A stretch of DNA of 37,490 nucleotides from JBLHHI01 sp047614125 (GTDB lineage: Bacteria > Bacteroidota > Bacteroidia > NS11-12g > UBA9320), in assembly GCA_047614125.1 (NCBI GenBank), contig JBLHHI010000017.1:1-37490 (forward strand). The letters are read 5' to 3'. Positions 18,301 to 26,219 of the stretch are shown here, piece after piece. Every line of letters begins with the position of its first letter. Position 1 is the stretch's first letter. A program made the position numbers and the translations under genes. A model generated the notes under the pieces. It saw only the letters and a list, made by a program, of their open reading frames with translations, searched no databases and was not told where the DNA came from.

Positions 18301-19323
18301 AAAGGAGCAACAATCGATCACGCATCCTTTAAAGTACATTCCAACAAAGAACCCTATGAGTTCTGTGCAACAACCTCGCCGATACAATTGAAGGTTACAC
18401 CCGATTTTGGAACATGGACAAATGCATATAACACCATTGAAGGCACCTTCTTCGATCCTTCAAAAAGCACGTTGTATGATGCACCCTTCACCTTGAAATA
18501 TGGGTACAACATTGGCGGAACCTGCATCGGGCAAGATTCGGTGGAAGTGTACCTCCACTCCGCTCCTTCTCTTTCCATCATGAACGATACAAACATTACA
18601 TGGACATCAGCGTCGATGAAGCTTTCGGTATGGGCTAAATATCAGAAGAGTTCGGGGCTTGTTTGGAGAAGCACACCAATGGGAAGTTTTAACAATTCGG
18701 GTTCTACAACGCCTTTATTTACCTTCAATGCAGATCCAAACACCTTAACGGTTTATGAGTTAAGTGCATCCACGCTCAAAAACAATGTGTGTGATTCGAT
18801 AACTAAAACGGTTAAAATAAACGTATACCCAAGTCCTTGCCCAACCATAACATCCACACACGATACGACTAAAAAAATCTTGCAACTTTCAACATCAAAC
18901 TCCAAACTAGTGAGCTATCGTTGGATCCTGAACGATTCTGTTAAATACGGCCCAAGTGCAAGTTTTGATCTTAGTTTAATCACTTCCAAAAAAGTTCAGG
19001 TTCAATTAACGGCGTTCAACGCTCTGGGAGATTCTTGCAACCAAGAAATAGATGTAGATTTGAATTCCGTTGGAATTGAGCAAATCGAAAGCTATGTAAA
19101 AATCTATCCAAATCCAGTTAACGATGGCTTTTACTTGGATTTACCCGTTGATTATTCCACCGCACGTTATCAAATTACGTTGCTGAACGGACAGCTGGTT
19201 CAAGAACAAAAGCTCGTTGGCAACTACGTGAATTGCAAGGATTTACCGAACGGAACCTATGTAATTCGAATACGGAATGGGCAATCCGGCTTTGTTGGGA
19301 GGTTTGTGAAGATTGGGGATTAA
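15322..19323 (+). CDS. Large T9SS-sorted surface protein (adhesin-like)
   Basis: 1333 residues. The signal peptide covers about residues 1-32 (hydrophobic LMSLMLVLIISLTTYS, cleavage near SSA). The N-terminal domain begins THVMGLDITYQHVD and carries KYTFTLKFYRSCQGV and many cysteines, a domain common at the head of very large Bacteroidota cell-surface proteins. The middle is made of Ig/PKD-like beta repeats with regularly spaced Cys and D-T-V strand ends. The C-terminus is a type A T9SS sorting domain (VKIYPNPVNDGFYLDLPVD, then LPNGTYVIRIRNG and VGRFVKIGD). Likely exported by the type IX system and attached to the surface; ligand unknown. Function in adhesion or gliding is inferred only. Confidence 0.85.
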   Translation: MKPRLRLFLPFNLMSLMLVLIISLTTYSTSSATHVMGLDITYQHVDSMKYTFTLKFYRSCQGVAFNNPEKATFVRCATSGKTEKVSLSLVGIQSISPFCSSSSDPCKPANKYGTGEGIELHEYTTTIDFAKAPYDSMIKAGCCSIIFESGQCCRNGSITTGAANKNFYSYAMLDLCKAPGNSSPSFSSKPIGFLCCNQPVYDNIGAMDTIDFDSLSYAFACPLSAWNTVLSYSSGYSCSKPFTVYDPSGTGYTNPNSNPPTGLYLGSKTGQVVFTPTSCSDITVAVLEVREWRKDTSGKYQLIGITRRDLTYIISSCSGNNPPMINGPYSYNVCEGKQLCFNVTAYDKVKVPPPPQSTPPADTVRISWNSGIPGASFTLSSDTVLHQSGRFCWTPPVGTARNLPYNFNIEARDNACPRNTITNVPFSILVKPQAEAKIIIDTLSCGKYEVSSVLDSSQFEFPAKYLWSVLDTFGNMLSDTTLHFVETESFLSTYKRDTIQFRKGGTYIIKLRIDNSAKCPSIQYDTIVVPSVLEVALASGLDTFSCLGRTLRLEPVVTNNQSSVSYKWRSGNTNSFLDVQLNDTVKMINVRVDVTEAKGCTAWDSITVLNRPNPYVEAGNNLRTCPFDEVYISLSDSLARWDDPRDNDTNYVQQGDTLLKEWWHNKNLVSNQTLAEINLEGWYVAKVTDNFGCFSLDSLRLNVNDSIMPTLGPNRESCMNELVSIAATGFDTSGANKVGSMRWYELNNGSANTYLGNTDPLQFKITDDISILLEVTITEFGRTCKAVDTVSYTVNPLPIIQIPVKKELCCDSNSINLNTEDVISFGGKWFCSSNPSVIKDDSVFLPSKACGASSTTNWITYQYEDTNTHCMSRDSFKIVVNPLPVVKALGGTFCQSKGIVNLKKDKILVQPASLGLGRLAVNCLDCGTFDWSKILGDNGSGQPGAPQDFYLKVDSVTIPFSGNATSFQIEIKYTNAFGCSNRDTARIVLYRDLKGATIDHASFKVHSNKEPYEFCATTSPIQLKVTPDFGTWTNAYNTIEGTFFDPSKSTLYDAPFTLKYGYNIGGTCIGQDSVEVYLHSAPSLSIMNDTNITWTSASMKLSVWAKYQKSSGLVWRSTPMGSFNNSGSTTPLFTFNADPNTLTVYELSASTLKNNVCDSITKTVKINVYPSPCPTITSTHDTTKKILQLSTSNSKLVSYRWILNDSVKYGPSASFDLSLITSKKVQVQLTAFNALGDSCNQEIDVDLNSVGIEQIESYVKIYPNPVNDGFYLDLPVDYSTARYQITLLNGQLVQEQKLVGNYVNCKDLPNGTYVIRIRNGQSGFVGRFVKIGD

Positions 19324-19344
19324 TTGGGCTAGCCACGGGTATGT

Positions 19345-19364
19345 CCACGGGATGAATCCCGTGG
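19345..19364. terminator. Hairpin between convergent genes
   Basis: Perfect 8-bp stem CCACGGGA/TCCCGTGG with loop TGAA, in the 61-bp gap between two converging genes; a further CCACGGG lies just upstream (19333-19339). It lacks a strong T-run, so it may be a bidirectional stop or an mRNA 3' end stabiliser. Confidence 0.45.
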
Positions 19365-19384
19365 TTAATTCATAACATAGATCG

Positions 19385-20149
19385 TTACTCCACACTCTTA
19401 AGACTAAACATCCCTGGCCAGTTTAGTGAGTAATTAGAGGCCAATTGCCCCGGTAACTCTAACTCGCTCAAAATCGAAAAATCGTATTCGGTTGGTGATG
19501 TAAAGAACTCTGCAAGATTTACATCAATGGCGATCTTGCTCTGTCCCACCCAATTCTTAACCTTTGTTTCCGTAAAGTCTACATGTACTTTTTGTGCTGT
19601 GTAATACGGATACTTATATCCACCAATGTGAAATAAAGCCTGACCGTTAGTGCCGGTGGGAGACCTGCCTTCTACTTTTACGTTGATGTACCCAGACGCC
19701 ATTGCCCAATACATAGGATCGGTAAACTTGGTATTTAACGCCGCCGAAGCATTGGTGGCTGAATCTTCAACTCCAATGGTAAAATCCATACCCACCATTT
19801 CAATACCGTCGAAGTTGCCTAATGTAAAGGTCGGAGTAAATCCATCTACCACATCCACCAAGAAATATTGGGTCTTTCCTGGATAGGTATTTCCTTTTGC
19901 ATCGAACAATACAAAATTATTAATGTGATATTTAAGTTTGGACAGCAAAAAGCTGTCGGGCTTAGCGGTTTGATAGTAGGTATTGAAAGCCAACGACTTT
20001 GAATTCCATTTGTGGTTTAAAGTAACGGTAATTTCTTTTTCTACCGGTTGATTGTCAACGGGTTCATCGTCACAACTGGTTAATCCAACACTTAATAAAA
20101 GCACAACAGTCAAAGCAGATGCGCTGAATTTGTTTTGTAAATTTCTCAT
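19385..20149 (-). CDS. MbnP-family lipoprotein
   Basis: 254 residues with a lipoprotein signal peptide (VVLLLSVGLTSC, lipobox LTSC, cysteine about residue 26). The mature part matches the MbnP-like domain: FLLSKLKYHINNFVLFDAKG, YFLVDVVDGF, IEMVGMDFTIGVEDSATN, PMYWAMASGYINVKVEG and ALFHIGGY. In methanotrophs MbnP is linked to copper handling with the MbnH di-haem enzyme; no MbnH-like gene is seen here, so a role in copper is only suggested by family. It lies 13 bp downstream of the membrane protein gene at 20163 and is probably cotranscribed with it. Confidence 0.75.
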   Translation of the reverse strand: MRNLQNKFSASALTVVLLLSVGLTSCDDEPVDNQPVEKEITVTLNHKWNSKSLAFNTYYQTAKPDSFLLSKLKYHINNFVLFDAKGNTYPGKTQYFLVDVVDGFTPTFTLGNFDGIEMVGMDFTIGVEDSATNASAALNTKFTDPMYWAMASGYINVKVEGRSPTGTNGQALFHIGGYKYPYYTAQKVHVDFTETKVKNWVGQSKIAIDVNLAEFFTSPTEYDFSILSELELPGQLASNYSLNWPGMFSLKSVE

Positions 20150-20162
20150 ATCTAGTTCTTTA

Positions 20163-21650
20163 TTATTCTAAAAGTTTATCACCAATTCGTTCAAAAACAT
20201 ATATCTCAAAATCGTAGTTGTTGGAGGTTGTAAAAGGAACCTCTGGACAAAAGGATTTTATCAATTTAAAGTCGGGATGCGACATGAGTTGCTCCAAGGG
20301 AACCTTTCCTTCGTTCGGGCCAAAATGTCCGTCCCAAATTACAATGCTTCCAACGGGAGCATACTTTATATCAAAACTCCAAATCTCGGTAAAATGTTCA
20401 TGATCTTTAGGATCTATTCCAGTAAGCATGTTTAAATACGGATATAAGAAGTATTTCATTCTATTTTCATACGACTGCTCGTTGTACCAATCCGCTGCTT
20501 TCACAAAGAGTTTTTGCTCATCACTGATATCAATGGGGTATTTATGTCCGTAAATGGAATACGGAGCGTAAAGCATCCAAGCCATGGTTAAGAAAATGAA
20601 AAGCCATACTACACGCATCCAAAGCCTGGGAAACATGCCTTTGCAATATCGGACAAAAAGTTCCAACGCGTAGGCCATTAAAATTGCAGCCAACGGATCA
20701 ATTACCACCATTACTCGCTCATACCCACAAGAGCCCATCAATCCCTTATACCAAATTATGCTGTGAACTCCGAAATATAAGGCGTACACACCGAAGGCAA
20801 GAAAAAACAACGCACGCATGGTAGTGCTGGTTGGTCTTCGTAAATATCCTAAAACAACCAGCAAACTGCCGGTGATGAACAACACCAATCGAGTCTTCCC
20901 CATCATCCAGCGTAAGTGCTCAACATAGTGCCAGAGACTGCCACTGCCGCAAATGTTAACACGGCCATCACTCACTTCCAGCTGATATTTAATGTATGGA
21001 TTGGTTGTATAAATCCAAATTGGATCGCCCTCTACCATCCAACCCACAAAGTTCATTACCACGGATCCAACGGCCAATAAAAAAAAGGTGCGATACTCTT
21101 TTTGCACTAACAAATAAATGCCTATGGCAAACATAATTACGTAGCCTTCCGATCGAGCAAACGGAAGAAAGCCGGTAACAATGGCACCCAACGTGTATCG
21201 ATTTCCAACAAAGAGGTAAAAAATAAAAATCAATAAAAAGGCATTGAGCGGCTCGGTAAGTCCAGAAATAACATTATCGAAAAACAACGGCGAAGCCAAG
21301 GTACAAACAAAGGCCAGCCATGCATGATGGAATTGGAGCTTTCGCGCTGCAAGCCACGCCATCCATGCCGAACCTATTAAAAGTAAGATGTTAAAAACAA
21401 CAAGGCCCTTTACACCAAATTGCGCAAATGGAGAGGCTAAAATGTTATACAAAGGCTTTCCCCACTGATCAAGTAAAAGCTCAGATGGATGGAGCCAAGA
21501 AAACCGAGCAATAAGATAGTGGTTGTAAGAATCCATCCCTCCTTCCAAACCAGGAGATAAGGCTGCCAACCAAAAGACCAAACCAAATACAACCAAGGAA
21601 ATGATCAGTAAAACAGCCTTCTCAATTTTATCAATACTTCCCGCGTTCAT
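20163..21650 (-). CDS. Polytopic membrane protein, GT-C glycosyltransferase-like
   Basis: 495 residues with about eleven hydrophobic segments and a soluble C-terminal tail (~from residue 370). The first loop has GGMDSYNHYLIARFSW followed by PLYNILASPFAQFG, which resembles the acidic first loop and the P-L-Y pattern of GT-C/family-39 glycosyltransferases that use polyprenyl-phosphate sugars. The assignment rests on topology and that loop only; the sugar and acceptor are unknown. It is divergent from mhpD with about 50 bp between start codons and precedes the MbnP-like gene. Confidence 0.55.
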   Translation of the reverse strand: MNAGSIDKIEKAVLLIISLVVFGLVFWLAALSPGLEGGMDSYNHYLIARFSWLHPSELLLDQWGKPLYNILASPFAQFGVKGLVVFNILLLIGSAWMAWLAARKLQFHHAWLAFVCTLASPLFFDNVISGLTEPLNAFLLIFIFYLFVGNRYTLGAIVTGFLPFARSEGYVIMFAIGIYLLVQKEYRTFFLLAVGSVVMNFVGWMVEGDPIWIYTTNPYIKYQLEVSDGRVNICGSGSLWHYVEHLRWMMGKTRLVLFITGSLLVVLGYLRRPTSTTMRALFFLAFGVYALYFGVHSIIWYKGLMGSCGYERVMVVIDPLAAILMAYALELFVRYCKGMFPRLWMRVVWLFIFLTMAWMLYAPYSIYGHKYPIDISDEQKLFVKAADWYNEQSYENRMKYFLYPYLNMLTGIDPKDHEHFTEIWSFDIKYAPVGSIVIWDGHFGPNEGKVPLEQLMSHPDFKLIKSFCPEVPFTTSNNYDFEIYVFERIGDKLLE

Positions 21651-21700
21651 CAGAAAGCAAAATAAGTCAATTTTGATTTGAAATGGTCATATTTGCGGAG

Positions 21701-22483
21701 ATGACGGATGAGGAAAAAATAATCAAGGCTTCCGAGCAATTAATGCAGGCAGAATTGAATAAAACGTGCTGCGCACCGGTACGAGATATAATTGGTGCTG
21801 AAGATTTGGACCTGGCCTACCAAGTTCAACAAATGAACATTACCAAGAAGCTTTTTGACGGAGATAAAGTGGTGGGAAAAAAAATTGGGTTAACCTCATT
21901 TGCGGTACAAAAGCAGCTGGGCGTGGATCAACCCGATTATGGCATTTTACTCGCTTCGAAAGAAATAAAGAACGGCGAACAAGTATCATTTACTGATCTC
22001 ATGCAACCAAAGGTTGAAGCGGAAATTGCCTTCGTAATGGGAAAGGATTTTGATAAAGACTTTACTCTTGAAAACTTAATGAACAGCATAGATTACGCGG
22101 TTGCTTCCATCGAAATTGTTGGAAGTCGGGTTGACAAGTGGGATATTAAAATTACGGATACCATTGCCGACAATGCGTCTGCCAGTCACTTTGTTTTAGG
22201 AGACGAACATGTGCAATTAGCTGATATTGATTTGGTTAACTGCCAAATGTCGTTGTTTGTTAACGACGATTTAGTGTCGGAAGGAAGTGGAAAGGCCTGT
22301 ATGGATAATCCACTAAATGCTGCTTTGTGGTTGGCTCAAGAAATGGCCAAACAAGGAAGTCCGTTAAAGAAAGGAGAGATACTTTTATCGGGAGCCTTAG
22401 GCCCAATGGCGCCCATTAAAAAAGGGGATCGTTGTTTTGCGACCATTAGTGGTTTGGGCGACGTAGAAGTTGGGTTTGAATAA
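21701..22483 (+). CDS. mhpD: 2-oxopent-4-enoate hydratase (MhpD family)
   Basis: Hydrates 2-hydroxypenta-2,4-dienoate to 4-hydroxy-2-oxovalerate in the lower meta-cleavage pathway. Close to MhpD over its whole length: VRDIIGAEDLDLAYQVQQ, DKVVGKKIGLTSFAVQKQLGVDQPDYG, MQPKVEAEIAF, IEIVGSRVDKWDIKITDTIADNAS, NPLNAALWLA and LLSGALGPM. The paralogous 4-oxalocrotonate decarboxylase is the main alternative and cannot be fully excluded. I chose the ATG at 21701; the frame also has ATG at 21683, but a near-consensus -7 box (CATATTTG, 21688-21695) lies between. First gene of mhpD-mhpF-mhpE. Confidence 0.85.
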   Translation: MTDEEKIIKASEQLMQAELNKTCCAPVRDIIGAEDLDLAYQVQQMNITKKLFDGDKVVGKKIGLTSFAVQKQLGVDQPDYGILLASKEIKNGEQVSFTDLMQPKVEAEIAFVMGKDFDKDFTLENLMNSIDYAVASIEIVGSRVDKWDIKITDTIADNASASHFVLGDEHVQLADIDLVNCQMSLFVNDDLVSEGSGKACMDNPLNAALWLAQEMAKQGSPLKKGEILLSGALGPMAPIKKGDRCFATISGLGDVEVGFE

Positions 22484-22519
22484 GAGGATTTCTTTGGAAT
22501 TACGAAAATTACAAAGCGT

Positions 22520-23452
22520 ATGATACATGCAGCCATCATTGGTTCTGGAAACATTGGAACCGACTTAATGATCAAAATTATTCGCACATCGAAGGTGCTC
22601 AAAATGAGCGTTATGGTGGGCATTGACCCCGCTTCGGATGGACTGGCTCGTGCCGAACGAATGGGCGTTGCCATAACCGCCAAAGGCGTGGATGGATTAA
22701 TCGAGATGCCCGAATGGAAAGACATTAAAATTGTGTTCGATGCCACTTCGGCCAAAGCTCATTTGTACAATTTTGATAAAATTAAAGTTTTTGCAGATAA
22801 AAAAGTGGTGGATTTAACCCCTGCTGCCATCGGCCCTTATTTGGTTCCGGCCGTTAATTCGCATGTAAATAAGGAGGTCCGCAATGTAAACATGGTTACC
22901 TGCGGCGGACAAGCAACCATACCAATTGTTGCGGCGGTTAGCAGAGTAGCCAAAGTTCATTATGGCGAAATTGTGGCTTCCATTGCCAGTAAATCAGCCG
23001 GACCAGGAACGCGGGCTAACATTGACGAATTTACCCAAACCACGGCCGAGGCCATAGAAAAGGTAGGTGGCGCAACCAAAGGCAAGGCCATCATAATTCT
23101 CAATCCAGCCGAACCTCCAATGGTTATGCGTGATACCGTTTTTACCTTAAGTGAAATGGCCGATCGAGAGGAAATTAGATTGAGCATTCATGCCATGGTG
23201 GCCGAAGTTCAAAAATATGTTCCCGGTTATACGTTGCATCAAGAAGTTCAATTCGACGAAATATCGGAAGACCATCCCGTTTTTATTGATGGTGTTGGCC
23301 ATGTAAGCGGATTAAAAACAATGGTCTTACTAAAGGTAATTGGCGCCGGGCATTACTTACCCGAATACGCTGGAAATCTGGATATTATGACGAGTGCTGC
23401 GATGGCGGTTGGGGAGAAACTTGGCCTAGGCCAAGGCCAAGGCCAAGTATAA
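22520..23452 (+). CDS. mhpF: Acetaldehyde dehydrogenase (acylating)
   Basis: Converts acetaldehyde, CoA and NAD to acetyl-CoA; forms a channelling complex with the MhpE aldolase. Shows the nucleotide-binding start AAIIGSGNIGTDLM, the catalytic cysteine in MVTCGGQATIP (C128), and the C-terminal GNLDIMTSAA. 310 residues is slightly short of the usual length. The last nine residues (GLGQGQGQV) are encoded by GGCCAA tandem repeats that lead into the insertion carrying the four-helix-bundle gene, so the native C-terminus has probably been replaced. The partner gene mhpE lies on the far side of that insertion. Confidence 0.92.
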   Translation: MIHAAIIGSGNIGTDLMIKIIRTSKVLKMSVMVGIDPASDGLARAERMGVAITAKGVDGLIEMPEWKDIKIVFDATSAKAHLYNFDKIKVFADKKVVDLTPAAIGPYLVPAVNSHVNKEVRNVNMVTCGGQATIPIVAAVSRVAKVHYGEIVASIASKSAGPGTRANIDEFTQTTAEAIEKVGGATKGKAIIILNPAEPPMVMRDTVFTLSEMADREEIRLSIHAMVAEVQKYVPGYTLHQEVQFDEISEDHPVFIDGVGHVSGLKTMVLLKVIGAGHYLPEYAGNLDIMTSAAMAVGEKLGLGQGQGQV

Positions 23453-23493
23453 GTATAAGTTTAAGTATAAGCTTAAGAATAAGTTTAAGTTTA
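23424..23493 (+). repeat. Tandem repeats GGCCAA and AAGTAT/AAGTTT, left arm of insertion
   Basis: Three or more GGCCAA units run into about eight units of AAGTAT/AAGTTT/AAGCTT. The A/T-rich part is the reverse complement of the AAACTT run at 23871-23914, so the two arms could pair around the four-helix-bundle gene. Confidence 0.8.
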
Positions 23494-23522
23494 ATAAAAT
23501 TTACTTCGAAGCAAACTGGGAT

Positions 23523-23879
23523 ATGACAAAGAAGCAATATGATTTAGAGGATAGACTTGTTGAATATGCAGCCAGCGCAATTCAGCTTGTTAAAGCGTTG
23601 CCTTCTGACTATGGATTTGAAATTCTTGGAAAACAACTCATACGTTCTGCTACTAGCAGTGCATTAAACTTTGCCGAAACTCAAGGAACCATAACTACAA
23701 AAGACTATATTCACAAGGCAAGTATCTGTTTAAAAGAACTGCGAGAGTGTTCCGTCAATTTAAAGATTATGATGAAGCTTGAGAATCCGAATGAATCCAT
23801 GCAGACTCTTTTGTTTGAAAACACAGAACTTGTTAAAATTGTAACTGTCATAATTAAAAATAAATCCTTGAAACTTTAA
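23523..23879 (+). CDS. Four-helix-bundle protein (23S rRNA intervening-sequence family)
   Basis: 118 residues, almost all helical, with the family pattern DLEDRLVEYAASAIQLVKALP near the N-terminus, LGKQLIRSATSSALNFAETQG in the middle, and KASICLKELRECSVNLKIMMK (read at positions 23529-23780). This family was first found encoded in intervening sequences of 23S rRNA and has the same fold as Avd of diversity-generating retroelements; its biochemical role is not settled. Here it lies between mhpF and mhpE, flanked by inverted tandem repeats, and its stop codon is inside the right repeat. The arrangement looks like an inserted unit rather than an original member of the operon. Confidence 0.85.
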   Translation: MTKKQYDLEDRLVEYAASAIQLVKALPSDYGFEILGKQLIRSATSSALNFAETQGTITTKDYIHKASICLKELRECSVNLKIMMKLENPNESMQTLLFENTELVKIVTVIIKNKSLKL

Positions 23880-23914
23880 ACTTAGACTTAAACTTAAACT
23901 TAAACTTCAACTTA
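23871..23914 (+). repeat. Tandem AAACTT repeats, right arm of insertion
   Basis: Six or seven units of AAACTT/AGACTT/CAACTT, inverted with respect to the AAGTTT run at 23445-23493. It ends 2 bp before the mhpE start codon, so any ribosome binding site of mhpE comes from the repeat. Confidence 0.8.
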
Positions 23915-23916
23915 AT

Positions 23917-24912
23917 ATGTACATCCAAGACGTAACTCTCCGAGACGGAATGCATGCCATTCGGCATCAGTATTCGAAAGATAAATTGCAGGCCCTTGCC
24001 ATTAAGCTCGATCGGGCGGGTGTGGATGCAATAGAAGTTGCTCACGGTGATGGACTGGCTGGCGGAAGTTTCAACTATGGCTTCGGAGCACATACCGATT
24101 GGACCTGGTTGGAAGGAATTGCAGAACAGTTAAATCACGCGGTGCTCACAACCTTATTGCTGCCTGGCATTGGTACCATAGAAGATTTGAAACGCGCCTG
24201 TGATTTGGGCGTCAAATCGGTGCGGATTGCTACGCATTGCACAGAGGCCGACATTTCAAAACAACACATCGAAGCGGCTAAAAAACTGGGAATGGACGTG
24301 GGCGGATTTTTAATGATGGCGCATATGAACGAACCCATCAAATTGGCGGAACAAGCCAAGCTAATGGAAGCCTATGGTGCTGATTGCGTGTATGTTACCG
24401 ACAGTGCTGGTGCTTTATTAATGGATGAGGTGGCTGATCGAATTAAGGCCTTTAAAGATGCGTTGGATTCGAAAACTGAGGTGGGTATACACTGTCACCA
24501 CAATCTTGGTCTTGGGGTGGCCAACACCGTTGTTGCCATGCAGCACGGTGCCACTCGTTTGGATGCTTCACTGGCCGGAATGGGCGCCGGTGCGGGCAAT
24601 TGTCCGTTGGAAGTGCTGATTGCTGTGTTGAATAAGATGGGCGTTCAACATAATTCCGACCTATACCAACTCATGGATTTAGCAGATGATGAGATTCGAC
24701 CTTTACAGGATCGTCCGGTTCGGGTAGATCGAGAAACACTTAGTTTGGGGTACGCTGGAGTTTATTCCAGTTTCTTATTGCACAGCGAACGTGCTGCTCA
24801 GAAATATGGATTAGACACTCGAGCCATTCTTGAAGAACTTGGTAAACGCAAAATGGTTGGCGGACAAGAAGACATGATTGTAGATGTTGCCTTGGATATG
24901 AAATCAACGTAA
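23917..24912 (+). CDS. mhpE: 4-hydroxy-2-oxovalerate aldolase
   Basis: Splits 4-hydroxy-2-oxovalerate into pyruvate and acetaldehyde and passes the aldehyde to MhpF. HMGL/DRE-TIM barrel: VTLRDGMHAIRHQ at the N-terminus holds the metal-binding and catalytic residues, VTDSAGALLMDEV follows, and IHCHHNLGLGVAN gives the metal-binding histidines. 331 residues is normal. Transcription from mhpF now has to cross about 460 bp of inserted repeat and the four-helix-bundle gene. No ring-cleavage dioxygenase is present in the window. Confidence 0.95.
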   Translation: MYIQDVTLRDGMHAIRHQYSKDKLQALAIKLDRAGVDAIEVAHGDGLAGGSFNYGFGAHTDWTWLEGIAEQLNHAVLTTLLLPGIGTIEDLKRACDLGVKSVRIATHCTEADISKQHIEAAKKLGMDVGGFLMMAHMNEPIKLAEQAKLMEAYGADCVYVTDSAGALLMDEVADRIKAFKDALDSKTEVGIHCHHNLGLGVANTVVAMQHGATRLDASLAGMGAGAGNCPLEVLIAVLNKMGVQHNSDLYQLMDLADDEIRPLQDRPVRVDRETLSLGYAGVYSSFLLHSERAAQKYGLDTRAILEELGKRKMVGGQEDMIVDVALDMKST

Positions 24913-25590
24913 AACGACAAAGACCAGCATTCTAGTTTTTAAGCAAATGAAATTCTTAGTATGATTTGATTTCTGCCAATGAACGGTTTTAAGTTTTACT
25001 GATGATTTCTCATTTTGAGGACTGATCTAAGGTTGATGTTTACCCTCAACTGGATCATGGTGAAAATAAAATGAACTCAAAACTCAATCAGTACAAATCG
25101 TTTAAACACTCAATTGCACACTTTGCTCAAGTTGTAACTTAAAATCTCGCAGAAATAATTTTAACACTCTTGATATTCCAATACTCAAGAAGGGATGCAG
25201 AAGAAAATATTTGGCCTGGTACTTAACAACTTGAGTTTACCATAACCTCTTGGTTTTTACAGAGATTCCCCCAATCCGTAGATGCATCCCAAAGATGAGA
25301 GGCGGATTGATTGACATTCGCTTTACGAACAACAATACTTAAAAATCGTTCCTTGTTGAAGCTCCTGCTTTCCGACACGTAGTTTAAAGTATTGAAAGTT
25401 TCCATAGCTATTGTACTAACAACCAGACCTCAATAGGTTTGTGTTCGTTTTATTCTCGGCCAGCTTATTGCAAGATAAACTTGTATATTGCAATTAACAA
25501 CAGCAAATGCGGGTTATAAGCTTAAAGTGACATTTAACTTTGCTAATTCCTAATCAATCAAGCTGAATTACCTCAAAATCGTTTACTGTT
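24913..25590. other. Gene-poor stretch after mhpE
   Basis: 678 bp with no convincing gene on either strand. A 60-codon minus-strand frame at 25223-25405 has no recognisable motif. No clear terminator, RNA gene or repeat was seen except the repeat end at its right edge. It may hold decayed sequence. Confidence 0.4.
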
Positions 25591-26202
25591 TTACATTTTA
25601 ACCTGAGTTCGATTAATCCCAACTTTAAAATCAGGAATACGAGTACTTACAAGTGTAGATCCTTCCGTAAGTGGCTTATTGCCAACATACTTGCCATTGA
25701 TCAGACTGTATTGCAGAACCACACGATTGGCCGGATCTACAATCCAATACTCGGGCACGGAGGCTTCTTCATAAAGCTGAAATTTTACGGTTAAATCGTG
25801 CTGTTGGTTGGAAGGAGAAAGAATTTCGACCATTAAATCCGGACTGCCATCACACCCCTGCTCATCCAACTTAGACGCATCACAAATCAGGCAAATATCT
25901 GGCTGAACAACGGTGATGGGCTTTGAACCTTTGGGTACCTGAAGGCGCACATCAAAGGGCGCAGGATACCAATCACAAGAATCTTGTTTAAACCGATTGA
26001 TAAACAAGCTGTTTAAATTCACCAACAGTTTCTGATGTTTCCGGTTGGGCGCCGGACTCATCTTTACGATCTTTCCTCTAATGAGTTCTACGCGCTCTTC
26101 AAAGCGCCATTTCATGTAATCGAGGTAGGTGTAAACCTTGTTTACGTCCAACTGATCGTACGCCAAGATTGGTTCTTCAATAAGATGATTATCGTCCTTC
26201 AT
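25591..26202 (-). CDS. Uma2-family (DUF820) putative endonuclease
   Basis: 203 residues with a PD-(D/E)XK-like core: RGKIVKMSPAPNRKHQKL, VQPDICLICD, GSPDLMVEILSPSNQQHDLTVKFQLYEEASVPEYWIVDP (positions ~25735-25845). These match the Uma2 family, which is predicted to have nuclease activity but has no firm role. The final residues NRTQVKM are encoded by a solo end of the window's repeat family (25598-25617), so the C-terminus may be altered. Lies 17 bp downstream of pepD on the same strand and may be cotranscribed with it. Confidence 0.8.
   Translation of the reverse strand: MKDDNHLIEEPILAYDQLDVNKVYTYLDYMKWRFEERVELIRGKIVKMSPAPNRKHQKLLVNLNSLFINRFKQDSCDWYPAPFDVRLQVPKGSKPITVVQPDICLICDASKLDEQGCDGSPDLMVEILSPSNQQHDLTVKFQLYEEASVPEYWIVDPANRVVLQYSLINGKYVGNKPLTEGSTLVSTRIPDFKVGINRTQVKM
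25598..25617 (+). repeat. Solo end of the MITE-like repeat
   Basis: TTAACCTGAGTTCGATTAAT, the same outer end as copies B and C, with no matching other end nearby. It overlaps the 3' coding end of the Uma2-family gene. It could be a deletion remnant or the target of a past recombination. Confidence 0.65.
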
Positions 26203-26219
26203 GATTTGAAGGACACAAG

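Noticed and set aside
23424..23914. Short regular repeats that might suggest a CRISPR array
   Set aside because: Units are 6 bp with no spacers and flank a gene; this is tandem repeat, not CRISPR.
25223..25405. 60-codon minus-strand frame in the gene-poor stretch
   Set aside because: No motif, no promoter box and no neighbour to support it; kept only as a note in the gene-poor region.
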